Assembly: GCF_015207655.1 (NCBI RefSeq)
Contig: NZ_JADEWN010000001.1
Coordinates: forward strand, 159,303 to 223,302
Source: Gloeocapsopsis crepidinum LEGE 06123
GTDB taxonomy: Bacteria; Cyanobacteriota; Cyanobacteriia; Cyanobacteriales; Chroococcidiopsidaceae
Length of the DNA stretch: 64,000 nucleotides
Direction: 5' to 3'
In this document: piece by piece, positions 1-9,041 of the stretch
Position numbering within the stretch: position 1 is the stretch's first letter
Layout: every line of letters begins with the position of its first letter
The notes under the pieces: model-generated
Databases searched by the model: none
What the model was told of the DNA's origin: nothing
Seen by the model: only the letters and a program-made list of their open reading frames with translations
Program-made: the position numbers and the translations under genes

Positions 1-237
1 TTAACTAATGCCAACCTGAGTGATGCCATTCTCAGTCGAGCAGTTCTTACCGAAGCTGTTTTACAAGGCGCGAACTTGAGTGGAGCTGTCTTGAGCGGTG
101 TTAACCTTACTAAAGTAAACTTAGAAGGAGTAAACTTGAGTAACGCAGTCCTAACTAGTGTAAACCTCACAGAAGTAGACCTGAGTCAAACAAACTTAAG
201 TGGAGCCACCATGCCTAACGGCAGTACCCACGACTAA
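1..237 (+). CDS. Pentapeptide-repeat protein, C-terminal part
   Basis: The open frame enters from the left edge and ends at TAA 235-237, giving the last 78 residues. It is made of A(N/V)L(S/T)xx pentapeptides (for example ANLSD, ANLSG, VNLTE), the right-handed quadrilateral beta-helix family. The start and any signal peptide lie outside the window, so location and partner cannot be judged. Such proteins are abundant in cyanobacteria and most have no assigned function. It ends 26 bases before the next gene on the same strand. Confidence 0.85.
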   Translation, partial: LTNANLSDAILSRAVLTEAVLQGANLSGAVLSGVNLTKVNLEGVNLSNAVLTSVNLTEVDLSQTNLSGATMPNGSTHD

Positions 238-263
238 ACTTAGAGCCTATCAAAGGAGCATCT

Positions 264-1268
264 GTGAAAATTGCCGTCTTTGAAATTGAAGACTGGGAGC
301 GCAAACTTTTTGATCAGTTAAGTGACAAGCATACTATTGAATACTGTGATGAGCCGCTAACGAGTGAAAATGCCAGTCAATTTACTGATGCTAATGTCAT
401 TTGTGCATTTATCTACTCGAATCTCAGTCAAAATATTCTACAGCAGTTCAATCAATTAGAACTCATCGCTACGCGATCAACTGGGTTTGACCAAATTGAC
501 ACAACTTACTGTCAGCAACACAATATAAAAGTCTGCAATGTACCTAACTATGGCGAACACACTGTTGCTGAACATGTATTTGCTTTATTATTGGCGTTAA
601 GCCATAGAGTTGTTGATGCTGTTGATCGCACTCGTAAAGGTGACTTTTCTTTTCAAGGATTACAAGGCTTTGATTTATTAGGTAAAACTCTGGGTGTGAT
701 TGGTACTGGTGCAATTGGACGTTGTGTTATCTCAATTGCTAAAGGTCTTCGGATGAATGTTGTTGCATACGAACAAAATCCCCGTGAAGAGTTAGCATCG
801 CAATTGGGATTTCGTTATGCTCAAATGTCAGAAGTATTAGCAAGTGCAGACATCATTACATTGCACGTTCCTGCAAATAAAAAAACATATCATCTGCTTT
901 CTGACGAGCAATTTTCTCAAATGAAGGATGGTGTAGTGTTGATTAACACAACTCGTGGAAGTGTAGTGGATATCAAAGCATTGTTACAAGCTTTAGCAAC
1001 CGGAAAAGTCGCTGCTGCCGGCTTAGATGTCTTACCAGAAGAATTTGTGATGCATCACGAAAGTGAATTACTGAAGTCCTTAGTCCACAAACAAAATAAC
1101 TTAGAAGCACTTCTTGCCAATCAAATATTACTGCGTTTATCAAATGTGATTGTGACTCCTCATAGTGCCTTTAATACTTATGAAGCTAGAACGCGAATTT
1201 TAGATACGACGATTGATAATATTATGAGTTTCTGTCAAGGCAAACCGCAAAATGTCGTTATTGATTAA
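264..1268 (+). CDS. D-lactate dehydrogenase-type 2-hydroxyacid dehydrogenase
   Basis: The 334-residue protein belongs to the D-isomer-specific 2-hydroxyacid dehydrogenases, which reduce a 2-keto acid with NADH, typically pyruvate to D-lactate, in the cytoplasm. The Rossmann motif GTGAIG is near residue 148. The catalytic Arg is in NTTRGS (about 233), the Glu in LDVLPEE (about 262) and the His in TPHSAF (about 299). The stretch FSFQGLQGF before the NAD motif matches the LdhA subgroup rather than SerA or formate dehydrogenase. The start is GTG, seven bases after the Shine-Dalgarno-like AAAGGAG. A role in fermentation is inferred from the family; substrate cannot be read from sequence. Confidence 0.88.
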   Translation: MKIAVFEIEDWERKLFDQLSDKHTIEYCDEPLTSENASQFTDANVICAFIYSNLSQNILQQFNQLELIATRSTGFDQIDTTYCQQHNIKVCNVPNYGEHTVAEHVFALLLALSHRVVDAVDRTRKGDFSFQGLQGFDLLGKTLGVIGTGAIGRCVISIAKGLRMNVVAYEQNPREELASQLGFRYAQMSEVLASADIITLHVPANKKTYHLLSDEQFSQMKDGVVLINTTRGSVVDIKALLQALATGKVAAAGLDVLPEEFVMHHESELLKSLVHKQNNLEALLANQILLRLSNVIVTPHSAFNTYEARTRILDTTIDNIMSFCQGKPQNVVID

Positions 1269-1274
1269 TAGGTA

Positions 1275-1529
1275 TTAAGCAGGTATGGTGTAGCGATCGC
1301 GGCTTTCTGTGGCAGAGATAATATTTGATGTTCCTTCTATTTGAGCAGTTTCTTGAGCTAAAGTTTTATCCTTAATTGCCTCTTGGAACCAACAACATTA
1401 TCCTCGTTGGTGCAGATGATAAAGCCAAGTTTTGTCCTCTACTCCTTCTGTTAGTTGAATAAACACGATCAGATTTTGAGCACGCAGGTTTAACTTGACT
1501 TTATTCGTTGCTAGAGCTAGACAGCGCAT
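1275..1529 (-). pseudogene. Decayed C-terminal remnant of a conserved protein (possibly HAD-type hydrolase)
   Basis: One minus-strand frame reads as ordinary protein (LRAQNLIVFIQLTEGVEDK, then TWLYHLHQRG), meets an in-frame TAA at 1398-1400, and resumes in the same frame (WFQEAIKDKTLAQETAQ) to a normal stop at 1275-1277. Protein-like composition on both sides of the stop marks a broken gene. From memory the segment resembles the C-terminal end of a cyanobacterial HAD-superfamily hydrolase with an RGDYSRWF-type motif, here damaged around the stop. That identity is uncertain. The N-terminal part is missing, so this is a relic rather than a recent nonsense mutant. It lies in the gap between the dehydrogenase gene and thf1. 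Confidence 0.5.
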
Positions 1530-1689
1530 CTTTAACGCAGTGTAACATCTGGTACAAGCCAGAGATTTTCTAATAAGCTAGCGTATTTCTGATTCAAGAA
1601 TGCTTAGATCAAAAATAGAACTTATCAGGAGTAATTGTCATAGGTCGCCTTTACTTCACTAAAATCTATCAATTACTCCTAACTCTGAA

Positions 1690-2445
1690 TCAAGAACCAA
1701 AAGGAGTTTTGTCTTGCGGTGAACCAGGGGCTTGTGAAGGATCTTCGGAATCAGGAGTTGTTACGGCAATACCTTTATCTGGGGTGAGTTGCTGACGCTT
1801 CTTACGGTCAGCAGAAAGAATATCTGCAATTGTTGCTAATGCTTGCTCCATTTTGTCTACATTAGCGCGGTACAGTTCTAAATCCTTATTGAGTTTATCT
1901 TCTGAGATGTTCAAAGTAGCAGCAATATTCTTCAAAGCTTCGACTCGCTGCTTTTCATCTTTGACTAATGCAGGGTCTGATAGTTCTAATAAGCTGAACA
2001 CTCCGATCGCAAACAAGCGGCTGTATTTAAAGTTGGGATTGTGAGCGATCGCCCGAATTTGTTGTTGGAGATCGCCTACTTCTTCTTTGTGAGATTCTCC
2101 ACGCAGCCATGCCATTAACTCAGTATTTGACGCATTCTTCGCAAATAAACCAAGACGTTCGGCATCCTGGCGATATTGTTGTGGATCGCCTTCTACAGCT
2201 TGACACAAGGCATTAAAAATTGACTCTTTATCTTTTTCAGGTTGATAACCTTGCATAAACCGCTCGAAAGCAGTGACTACGCCCAAAGCATAAATTGGGT
2301 TGTAGTTAAAATCGACATTTACTGACAGCAAGTGCATTTCTACCATCAGTTCTTCCACCACTCGACGATAAATTGTATTGATCGGACGAGTGTGGGATGT
2401 GTAGAAAGCTCGCTTGGTATCGGAAACAGTACGGACGTTATTCAC
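1690..2445 (-). CDS. thf1: Photosystem II biogenesis protein Thf1/Psb29
   Basis: The 251-residue protein begins NNVRTVSDTKRAFYTSHTRP and continues with the IYRRVVEELMVEMHLLSVN core typical of Thf1 (Psb29, Psp29). In cyanobacteria and plants it is needed for normal photosystem II assembly and repair and it interacts with FtsH proteases; in plants it is also required for thylakoid formation. A mostly helical protein with no transmembrane segment, it has a late coiled-coil-like region (about 175-215) and an acidic, Pro-rich tail. Length and N-terminus match the family, supporting the ATG at 2445. It is transcribed alone on the minus strand. Confidence 0.95.
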   Translation of the reverse strand: MNNVRTVSDTKRAFYTSHTRPINTIYRRVVEELMVEMHLLSVNVDFNYNPIYALGVVTAFERFMQGYQPEKDKESIFNALCQAVEGDPQQYRQDAERLGLFAKNASNTELMAWLRGESHKEEVGDLQQQIRAIAHNPNFKYSRLFAIGVFSLLELSDPALVKDEKQRVEALKNIAATLNISEDKLNKDLELYRANVDKMEQALATIADILSADRKKRQQLTPDKGIAVTTPDSEDPSQAPGSPQDKTPFGS

Positions 2446-2640
2446 TGGACGATTTCAAGGGCGACGTAAACTCATTGTCGCGCTTAATAGCCACTTTGCC
2501 AAGTTGAGCTTTGATCCCCAGCTAGGGGAATATAATCTGAAGTTATATTTCAATGTCTAATAAGGACAAAGCGCTTAGCAGTTAAACATAAGCTAGGTAG
2601 CTACTAAATGACGAGTTACCGACTTTTAACTTTCACTCTC

Positions 2641-2937
2641 CTATTTGCACGTTTTTGTCCGGCTTTGAGGTGGATGTGTTGTAGGTTCGTAATCTAAACA
2701 ATTAATTGCATCCTCCGTAAGTGCTTTGCAAGGATGTACTGTACATTTGAGTCGATAATCTCCGGTGAAGTAGGCGCAGCGGCTACAAGGAACTTGATGC
2801 AGTTGCTTTAGTCGAGTGATACCATCTCGCGTTGCTATCAAAATACTCCACAGAAAAACTGCTAGCAAAGATGAAACCGAAAGCAAACAAAGTGGGGTTG
2901 TAATCGGTTGGACAACTTGAAGCAATAAATTAAACAT
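2641..2937 (-). CDS. Small single-pass membrane protein with a Cys-rich tail
   Basis: I chose the ATG at 2935-2937, giving 98 residues, because the hydrophobic segment (about residues 13-34, CLLSVSSLLAVFLWSILIA) then sits near the N-terminus; a longer frame to 3006 adds an uncharacteristic leader. The soluble part carries CSRCAYF, GDYRLKCTVHPCKAL and a late Cys (NCLDYE), five cysteines in all, suggesting metal binding or redox-active thiols. I recall the C-terminal pattern as a conserved cyanobacterial hypothetical protein, but know no function. It is transcribed away from the isi operon. Confidence 0.75.
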   Translation of the reverse strand: MFNLLLQVVQPITTPLCLLSVSSLLAVFLWSILIATRDGITRLKQLHQVPCSRCAYFTGDYRLKCTVHPCKALTEDAINCLDYEPTTHPPQSRTKTCK

Positions 2938-3092
2938 ATGGGTTATGCCGAGTGGGTGTAAGTTGCAGTGTTTCTGCATCCTTGATGCTGCTTCAACAGG
3001 GTGCACTAATTGCTAGAAATCAAGAATTACAGAAATTTAATGAAAAGGATTGTCAATAACTAACGGTATAGTGTAAGCTATCTTGCAAGTTT

Positions 3093-3109
3093 TTGAAAAA
3101 GATTTTCAA
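3093..3109. promoter_or_regulatory. Fur-box-like palindrome upstream of the isi operon
   Basis: TTGAAAAAGATTTTCAA is a perfect 7-3-7 inverted repeat 21 bases upstream of the isiA GTG. A similar partial site (TGAAAAGGATTGTCA) lies at about 3041-3055, and TATAGT at 3067-3072 could be a -10 box. isiA operons are classically repressed by Fur with iron, so this is a candidate operator. The match to the 19-base Fur consensus is only partial. Confidence 0.45.
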
Positions 3110-3130
3110 TAATTTGGAGGTAAGATTACA

Positions 3131-4189
3131 GTGACAACTGTTGCTAAGAGTCCACTTTCAGTGGAGCAAGATCTAGCAGAGTCTCCTTGGTGGGCAGGTA
3201 ACGCCCGTCTCACAAATCTATCGGGTAAGTTACTCGGTGCTCATGTTGCCCATTCCGGCTTAATTGTGTTGTGGGCAGGAGCAATGACATTGTTTGAACT
3301 GGGTCATTTTAATCCGGCAAAACCAATGTATGAGCAGGGCTTAATTTTGCTACCGCATCTAGCAGCCCAAGGTTGGGGAGTTGGTGCTAACGGTGCTGTG
3401 GTAGATACGTATCCGTATTTTGCGATCGCTGTTATTCACCTCATCTCATCAGCATTTCTAGGATTTGGTGGCATCTTTCATTCCTTGCGTGGTCCAGAAA
3501 GGTTGGAACGAAAATTTTCTTTTTTTGGCTACGATTGGGCAGATACTAACAAAATGACGACAATTCTGGGTATTCACCTTGTTTTACTCGGAATTGGTGC
3601 CTTTCTCTTAGTTGCTAAGGCAATGTACTTTGGAGGTTTGTATGACCCAAATGTTGAAAATGTCCGGCTTGTAACTAACCCAACGCTCGATCCTACAGTT
3701 ATTTATGGCTATCTCTTTGGTGCTGTTGGTAGGTTCTGGATTGCTGGCGTTGACAATCTTGAAGATGTTGTCGGCGGTCATATCTGGGTTGGTGGAATGT
3801 TAATTTTTGGTGGGTTATTCCACATTGTGACTAAGCCTTTTCGCTGGACTTATCCGTTCTTTGTTTGGTCAGGAGAAGCTTATCTTTCCTATAGTTTGGG
3901 CGCTTTGGCGTTAATGGGGTTTATTGCAACACTGTTTGTCTCGGTTAATACGACTGTTTATCCAGAAGTCTTTTATGGTCCAGCATTGGTAGTACGGCAG
4001 AACGTTGTGCCTTACTTTTCATCGCCCGATCCTAATTTAGTCACCTCTCGCACGTGGCTTGCTAATGCTCATTTTTGGTTAGCGTTTTTCTTTTTGCAAG
4101 GACATATTTGGCATGCTTTGCGATCGCGTGGTTTAGATTTTCGTAAAGGTCGCATTAGTGAGAATGCTGTCATTCCTCAACCTAGTTAA
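3131..4189 (+). CDS. isiA: Iron-stress chlorophyll-binding protein IsiA (CP43')
   Basis: The 352-residue protein of the IsiA/Pcb branch of the CP43 family is a thylakoid antenna that binds chlorophyll a, forms rings around photosystem I and dissipates excess energy under iron starvation. [20 protein letters not shown] at residues 20-39 is the family's N-terminal signature. Six hydrophobic helices and several conserved His ([37 protein letters not shown]) are visible. It lacks the large lumenal loop of CP43. GTG start with GGAGG ten bases upstream. It is the first gene of a four-gene iron-stress operon. Confidence 0.94.
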   Translation: MTTVAKSPLSVEQDLAESPWWAGNARLTNLSGKLLGAHVAHSGLIVLWAGAMTLFELGHFNPAKPMYEQGLILLPHLAAQGWGVGANGAVVDTYPYFAIAVIHLISSAFLGFGGIFHSLRGPERLERKFSFFGYDWADTNKMTTILGIHLVLLGIGAFLLVAKAMYFGGLYDPNVENVRLVTNPTLDPTVIYGYLFGAVGRFWIAGVDNLEDVVGGHIWVGGMLIFGGLFHIVTKPFRWTYPFFVWSGEAYLSYSLGALALMGFIATLFVSVNTTVYPEVFYGPALVVRQNVVPYFSSPDPNLVTSRTWLANAHFWLAFFFLQGHIWHALRSRGLDFRKGRISENAVIPQPS

Positions 4190-4258
4190 TGCAAGTGATT
4201 AGTGTTTGTTCTAGAAAATTAGTGCTGCAATAACGCAAATAATTCTCAAGGAGTTGCC

Positions 4259-5761
4259 ATGACTGCGGTAATTTCAGATAGCCCTTACAAGAATCAAATT
4301 CCTGATGTGGGCTGGTGGGCTGGTAATTTTCGTCTGACAAACTTATCAGGTAAGTTATTAGGTGCGCACGTTGCTCATGCAGGTTTAATCTTGCTGTGGG
4401 CTGGAGGAATGACACTGTTTGAGTTGTCGCGCTTTCATCCTGATCAACCGATGTACGAGCAAGGGTTGATTTTGCTACCGCATCTAGCCACATTAGGCTT
4501 TGGTGTCGGGGCTGGCGGACAAGTTGTTAGTACCTATCCCTACTTCGTAATTGCTGTTTTGCATCTGATACCATCAGTTATTCTGGCAGCAGGAGGGCTT
4601 TATCACGCTCTGTTAGGACCCGAAGTTTTAGAAGATAATCCGACCTTAGCTGGTTTTTTTGGCTACGACTGGAAAGACAAAGACAAAATCACGTCTATTT
4701 TAGGCATTCACCTCATACTTTTAGGCTTGGGTGCATTGCTACTCGTTGCCAAAGCAATGTTCTGGGGCGGATTGTTTGACCCTTGGGCAAGTGGTGGCGG
4801 TGATGTGCGCGTCATCAGTCATCCCACACTCAACCCTATCCGCATTTTTGGCTACCTATTCGGGGCTTGGGGTTCAGAAGGAATGGCAGCGGTAGATAAC
4901 TTAGAAGACGTTGTCGGCGGTCACATTTGGGTTGGATTAATGCTAATTGGTGGTGGACTGTTCCACATCTTGACGCAACCGTTTGCATGGGCGCGACGCA
5001 TTTTAATTTATTCAGGCGAAGCTTATCTTTCTTACAGTATTGGTGCTGTTGCCTACATGGGCTTCTTTGCTGCCTACTTTGCGTGGGTCAATAATACTGT
5101 GTATCCAGAAGTTTTTTACGGGCCGGTACATGCTTTAGAATCTGCGCCTGGATTGGTTTCTGTTCGTGGTTGGCTGGTGACATTCCATGTTGTTTTAGCC
5201 TTAATCTTTCTCATTGGTCATATTTGGCACGCCCTCCGCGCCCGCGCTGTTGCGGCTGGATTTGATTTTAAAAAAGGCGACATGGTTCAGCCACCACAAA
5301 ATCCTCAAACAGCAACCGCAATCAGTTCTCAAGATGTGACATTGAACTTTCTCAAATACCTACCAATTTATCGCCCAGGAATTAACCCTTTGGCGCGAGG
5401 ATTAGAAATTGGGATGGCACATGGTTATTGGCTAGTTGGTCCTTTTGCTGTATTAGGTTCTATTGGTACATTACGCGATGCCAATGTTGGCGATCTTGTT
5501 GGTTTACTCGCTGCTGGAGGTTTAATTCTCCTGCTGACCATCGGTTTTTCAATTTACGGCACTACCAAACTAGAAAAACGCCTAGAGACTTTGCCAAGAC
5601 CAGCTTTTGCAGCAACAGTTCCCAACGTTCCTGAAGCTTTGCAAAACGTAGACGAGTGGAGTCAGTTTACAACAGGCTTTTTCATTGGTGGCATTGGTGG
5701 CGCAATTTTTGCGTACTTACTTTTGAATAGCTGGCGTGCATTTGTGGCGATCGCCAATTAA
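4259..5761 (+). CDS. IsiA-family chlorophyll protein fused to a PsaL-like domain
   Basis: Residues 1-340 are a second IsiA/Pcb antenna ([20 protein letters not shown], then six helices with the conserved His). Residues about 365-500 are PsaL-like: [29 protein letters not shown] and two further membrane segments, ending in a third hydrophobic helix. PsaL is the photosystem I subunit at the trimer interface, so the fusion could dock the antenna onto PSI or replace PsaL in a remodelled PSI. IsiA-PsaL fusions are known from some cyanobacteria; this is one of that type. It follows isiA by 69 bases, has Shine-Dalgarno AAGGAG, and precedes flavodoxin, so co-expression under iron limitation is likely. 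Confidence 0.93.
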   Translation: MTAVISDSPYKNQIPDVGWWAGNFRLTNLSGKLLGAHVAHAGLILLWAGGMTLFELSRFHPDQPMYEQGLILLPHLATLGFGVGAGGQVVSTYPYFVIAVLHLIPSVILAAGGLYHALLGPEVLEDNPTLAGFFGYDWKDKDKITSILGIHLILLGLGALLLVAKAMFWGGLFDPWASGGGDVRVISHPTLNPIRIFGYLFGAWGSEGMAAVDNLEDVVGGHIWVGLMLIGGGLFHILTQPFAWARRILIYSGEAYLSYSIGAVAYMGFFAAYFAWVNNTVYPEVFYGPVHALESAPGLVSVRGWLVTFHVVLALIFLIGHIWHALRARAVAAGFDFKKGDMVQPPQNPQTATAISSQDVTLNFLKYLPIYRPGINPLARGLEIGMAHGYWLVGPFAVLGSIGTLRDANVGDLVGLLAAGGLILLLTIGFSIYGTTKLEKRLETLPRPAFAATVPNVPEALQNVDEWSQFTTGFFIGGIGGAIFAYLLLNSWRAFVAIAN

Positions 5762-5838
5762 TACAACAGGGGCAAAAAAGTATTTGAAACGTGCTTGATG
5801 CCCCTACAAATTTTGACTCAAGTATTGTAGGTGAAAAG

Positions 5839-6348
5839 ATGTCAGGTATTGGTTTATTTTACGGTTCAACAACTGGAAAAACCGAAATTATTGCCGAGAT
5901 GATTCAACAAGAATTAGGCGAAGAAGTTGTAGGGCTGCATAATATGGCAGATGTAGAGGGTAGTGAATTTAATGATTACGAAAACCTAATTATTGCTTGT
6001 CCTACCTGGAATATTGGTGAATTGCAAAGTGATTGGGATGGTTTTTTCCCTGAACTTGATGACATAGATTTTAGTGGGAAAAAAGTAGCTTACTTTGGTA
6101 CAGGCGACCAAGTTGGCTATGCTGATAATTTTATGGATGCGCTAGGAATTCTAGAAGAAAAAATTTCTGAATTGGGCGGAAAAACAGTCGGCTATTGGTC
6201 AACTGACGGATACGAATTTAACGAATCGAAAGCAGTTAGAGATGGTAAGTTTGTTGGTTTAGCGCTTGATGAAGATAATCAATCTGAGATGACTGAGCAG
6301 CGCGTTAAAACTTGGATATCTCAACTGAAGCAAGAATTCGGAGTGTAG
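5839..6348 (+). CDS. isiB: Flavodoxin IsiB
   Basis: A 169-residue long-chain flavodoxin that carries electrons in place of ferredoxin when iron is scarce, for example from PSI to FNR. The FMN phosphate loop is GSTTGKTE at about residues 9-16. CPTWNIGELQSDWDGF and YFGTGDQVGYADNFMDALG are the isoalloxazine-flanking loops and contain the conserved Trp and Tyr. I start at ATG 5839 because the protein then begins like other flavodoxins; an upstream GTG at 5791 would add 16 unsupported residues. Downstream of the IsiA-PsaL gene in the same direction, it is the classical isiB position. Confidence 0.96.
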   Translation: MSGIGLFYGSTTGKTEIIAEMIQQELGEEVVGLHNMADVEGSEFNDYENLIIACPTWNIGELQSDWDGFFPELDDIDFSGKKVAYFGTGDQVGYADNFMDALGILEEKISELGGKTVGYWSTDGYEFNESKAVRDGKFVGLALDEDNQSEMTEQRVKTWISQLKQEFGV

Positions 6349-6423
6349 TTAATGACATTGTGGCATAGGCATCTTGCCTGTGCTTTTATCTATATTTCTA
6401 CGGATGTTTATTAGAGACTTTAT

Positions 6424-7155
6424 ATGTCTATAGTTCCAGATGTTTTGTGGATAAATACTAGTCCTAGTCTGCAATGCTTTCATCGCCCACTATTGTGCTA
6501 TTTATCCCATCATTTAACAGTCGCGCAGTGGGAATATTCCCAAACTCAAGATGAACCAAGTTCGCTTGAGGTTGCTTTAGAATTACTAGATGATTACTTA
6601 CAATCGTGCGATCGCCCTGTTCACTTAATGGGTCACAGTACAAGTGGTTTACTAGGATTATTGTATGCACGCCGGTATCCAGATAAAGTTAAATCACTTG
6701 CCTTACTAGCTGTAGGTGCAGATCCTACTATTGATTGGCAACTTCATTATTATAATCACCGTAAAATTATGAGTTGCCAAAAAGTGCTAACTTCAATGGC
6801 TTATAATTTATTTGGCTCCCATGATAAATGCACAATTAATAGTTTTATTAAACGCTTATATAAAGACTTATATTGTTCGCTATCGCCGCACTCATTGTTA
6901 CAACGAGTCAGTTTACCTGCAAGTGGCGTACCAGTGCCATTAATGGTTTGTGGCGGTACAGATGATATGATTGTCGAGCCAGCAGATTTACAAGGTTGGA
7001 AAGAGTATTTTAAAGCAAGCGATCGCCTATGGTTATGTCCTCAAGGCAAACACTTTTTTCATTACTTTCAACCTCAACTTGTAGGGGAACAAATACTTAA
7101 TTTTTGGCAATTTACTCATCAATCAGCTTTACTTCATGCTAGCTTGTTGCTTTAA
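6424..7155 (+). CDS. isiC: Alpha/beta hydrolase, IsiC-like
   Basis: A 243-residue alpha/beta-hydrolase-fold protein. The nucleophile elbow is GHSTSG near residue 72, an acidic residue candidate lies in CGGTDDMIVEP (about 180-190), and the catalytic His is in GKHFFHYF (about 203-208). No signal peptide is seen. A hydrolase gene named isiC follows isiB in some cyanobacteria and position fits that name; its substrate is unknown. It lies 75 bases after isiB, so it is probably in the same transcript. The assignment of the fold is firm and of the symbol moderate. Confidence 0.8.
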   Translation: MSIVPDVLWINTSPSLQCFHRPLLCYLSHHLTVAQWEYSQTQDEPSSLEVALELLDDYLQSCDRPVHLMGHSTSGLLGLLYARRYPDKVKSLALLAVGADPTIDWQLHYYNHRKIMSCQKVLTSMAYNLFGSHDKCTINSFIKRLYKDLYCSLSPHSLLQRVSLPASGVPVPLMVCGGTDDMIVEPADLQGWKEYFKASDRLWLCPQGKHFFHYFQPQLVGEQILNFWQFTHQSALLHASLLL

Positions 7156-7596
7156 GCTTGGCGACTAAAGTCACAGCTTGACAATCAAAGTTCACCTCCG
7201 TGGACTAATTAAATAAGCATTCAAGCAAAAATTTCCAGGAACGCCATGAAACCAGCCGTAGGAGAAACGCCTTTAACCTTTTACCTTTCCCCTTTAACCT
7301 ACTTCTTGTAGGAAGTCTAAGCGTTTATCGTCTGTGTAGCTAGATTTTAACCGCAAAGCTGTTTTGGTCTGCCATGAAACTAAAAACTGGTAAAAATGTT
7401 GTGTTAACACCTTTACCAGAAAAAGATTTATTTAAAAAGGTACGAGCGAGTATCAATGCAGATTGTAGGGGTGAGAAACTAAAGTCTGGGAAATGTGCGA
7501 TCGCTTTACTCTTGACCTGTAGCGATCGCTACGCATATTTCTGTTAGTTAAGCTAATATAAATGTTCGTAAAGAAATTAGCTAAAAATCACTCTAT
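7156..7596. other. 441-base gap with a degenerate CCAC/GTGG repeat and a weak short ORF
   Basis: Bases about 7158-7206 hold a degenerate member of the repeat family also seen near 21.5, 34.2 and 54.2 kb (AAAGTTCACCTCCGTGGACT). A hairpin CTGGTAAA...TTTACCAG lies at about 7387-7420. An ATG-started frame of 57 codons runs 7374-7547 (start MKLKTGKNVVLTPLPEKD). It has no clear ribosome site or recognised homology and I do not call it a gene. Two HIP1 octamers lie near 7500-7530. Confidence 0.5.
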
Positions 7597-8958
7597 ATGG
7601 TTAATGCTGTCGAAAAGCAATCTCCGCATCGTGTAGTGATCGTCGGTGGTGGATTTGGCGGGTTATATGCAGCGAAATCCCTCGGCAGTGTTCCCGTAGA
7701 GGTAACATTAATAGATAAGCGTAACTTTCATTTATTTCAACCTTTACTCTACCAAGTCGCCACAGGGACATTATCGCCAGCAGATATCTCTTCTCCTTTA
7801 CGTGCTGTCCTTAGTCGCAACAAAAATACTAAAGTGCTCATGGGAGAAGTTGTTGACATTGACCCAGAACAGCGCAAGGTGACACTGCAAAATCAAGACC
7901 TACACTACGATAGTTTAATTGTTGCCACAGGTGTTAAACATTCGTATTTTGGTAAAGATGAGTGGTCAGAATTTGCCCCTGGCTTGAAAACCGTTGAAGA
8001 TGCACTAGAAATGCGGCGACGGATTTTTGTTGCCTTTGAAGCTGCTGAGAAGGAAACTGATCCGGAAAAACGCCGTGCTTGGTTAACGTTTGTGATCGTT
8101 GGTGGTGGACCTACTGGCGTAGAGTTAGCAGGAGCGATCGCCGAACTCGCTTACAGTACATTAAAGAAAGATTTTCGTAACATCGATACGGCTGAAGCCA
8201 AAATCTTATTACTTGAAGGGATGGATCGCTTACTCCCACCTTATGCAACAGAATTATCGACAAAAGCAACAACATCTCTCCAGCAATTGGGTGTAACGGT
8301 GCAAACAAAAACACTAGTCACTAATATTGCAGATGACATTGTGACAATGAAGCAAGGCGACGAAGTCACGCAAATTGCTGCTAAAACAATTCTTTGGGCT
8401 GCGGGTGTCAAAGCTTCTGCTATGGGAGAAATTTTAGCTAAGCGTACTGGCGCACAAATTGATCGTGCCGGACGAGTTATCGTTGAACCAGACCTCAGTA
8501 TTCCAGATCATCCCAATATTTTTGTTGTTGGTGACTTAGCAAATTTCTCTCACCAAAACAGTAAACCCCTACCTGGTGTTGCACCTGTCGCTATGCAAGA
8601 AGGACAATATGTTGCAGCACTCATTAAACAACGGCTACAAGCAAAGACACTACCACCCTTTAATTACTTTGATCGCGGTAGCTTAGCTGTTATTGGACGC
8701 AATGCAGCAGTTGTAGACTTTGGTTTTGTTAAGTTCTCTGGTTTCTTGGCGTGGCTTACCTGGGTGTTTGTCCACATTTATTTCTTAATTGAATTTGATA
8801 ACAAACTTGTGGTTCTCTTGCAATGGGGTTGGAATTACTGGACGCGCAAGCGTGGTGCAAGATTAATCACAGGCGAAGAATCTTTATTGACAGTAGGAGT
8901 TGATAATCAAGGAGATTTCTACACACCAACTAATAGCAATTCAGCCGTTAAAGTGTAA
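7597..8958 (+). CDS. Type II NAD(P)H dehydrogenase (NDH-2)
   Basis: The 453-residue FAD enzyme oxidises NAD(P)H and reduces quinone without proton pumping. The FAD motif GGGFGG is at about residues 17-22, LFQPLLYQVATGTLSPADI is the NDH-2 hallmark after it, the NAD(P)H-binding GGGPTGVELAGAIAELA starts near 166, and VVGDLAN (about 311) is the second FAD motif. A hydrophobic C-terminal helix (FSGFLAWLTWVFVHIYFLI) is the usual membrane anchor. Cyanobacterial NDH-2 (ndbA/B/C) is thought to sense or adjust the quinone pool more than carry bulk flux; I cannot say which paralogue this is. Monocistronic by spacing. Confidence 0.92.
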   Translation: MVNAVEKQSPHRVVIVGGGFGGLYAAKSLGSVPVEVTLIDKRNFHLFQPLLYQVATGTLSPADISSPLRAVLSRNKNTKVLMGEVVDIDPEQRKVTLQNQDLHYDSLIVATGVKHSYFGKDEWSEFAPGLKTVEDALEMRRRIFVAFEAAEKETDPEKRRAWLTFVIVGGGPTGVELAGAIAELAYSTLKKDFRNIDTAEAKILLLEGMDRLLPPYATELSTKATTSLQQLGVTVQTKTLVTNIADDIVTMKQGDEVTQIAAKTILWAAGVKASAMGEILAKRTGAQIDRAGRVIVEPDLSIPDHPNIFVVGDLANFSHQNSKPLPGVAPVAMQEGQYVAALIKQRLQAKTLPPFNYFDRGSLAVIGRNAAVVDFGFVKFSGFLAWLTWVFVHIYFLIEFDNKLVVLLQWGWNYWTRKRGARLITGEESLLTVGVDNQGDFYTPTNSNSAVKV

Positions 8959-9041
8959 TTTTGTTAATAGATAGTAATATAAATCTGGTTGATTAGTGGC
9001 GATCAAAAGTGACTAGCAACTCAAGTGCTAAACGCTAATTC

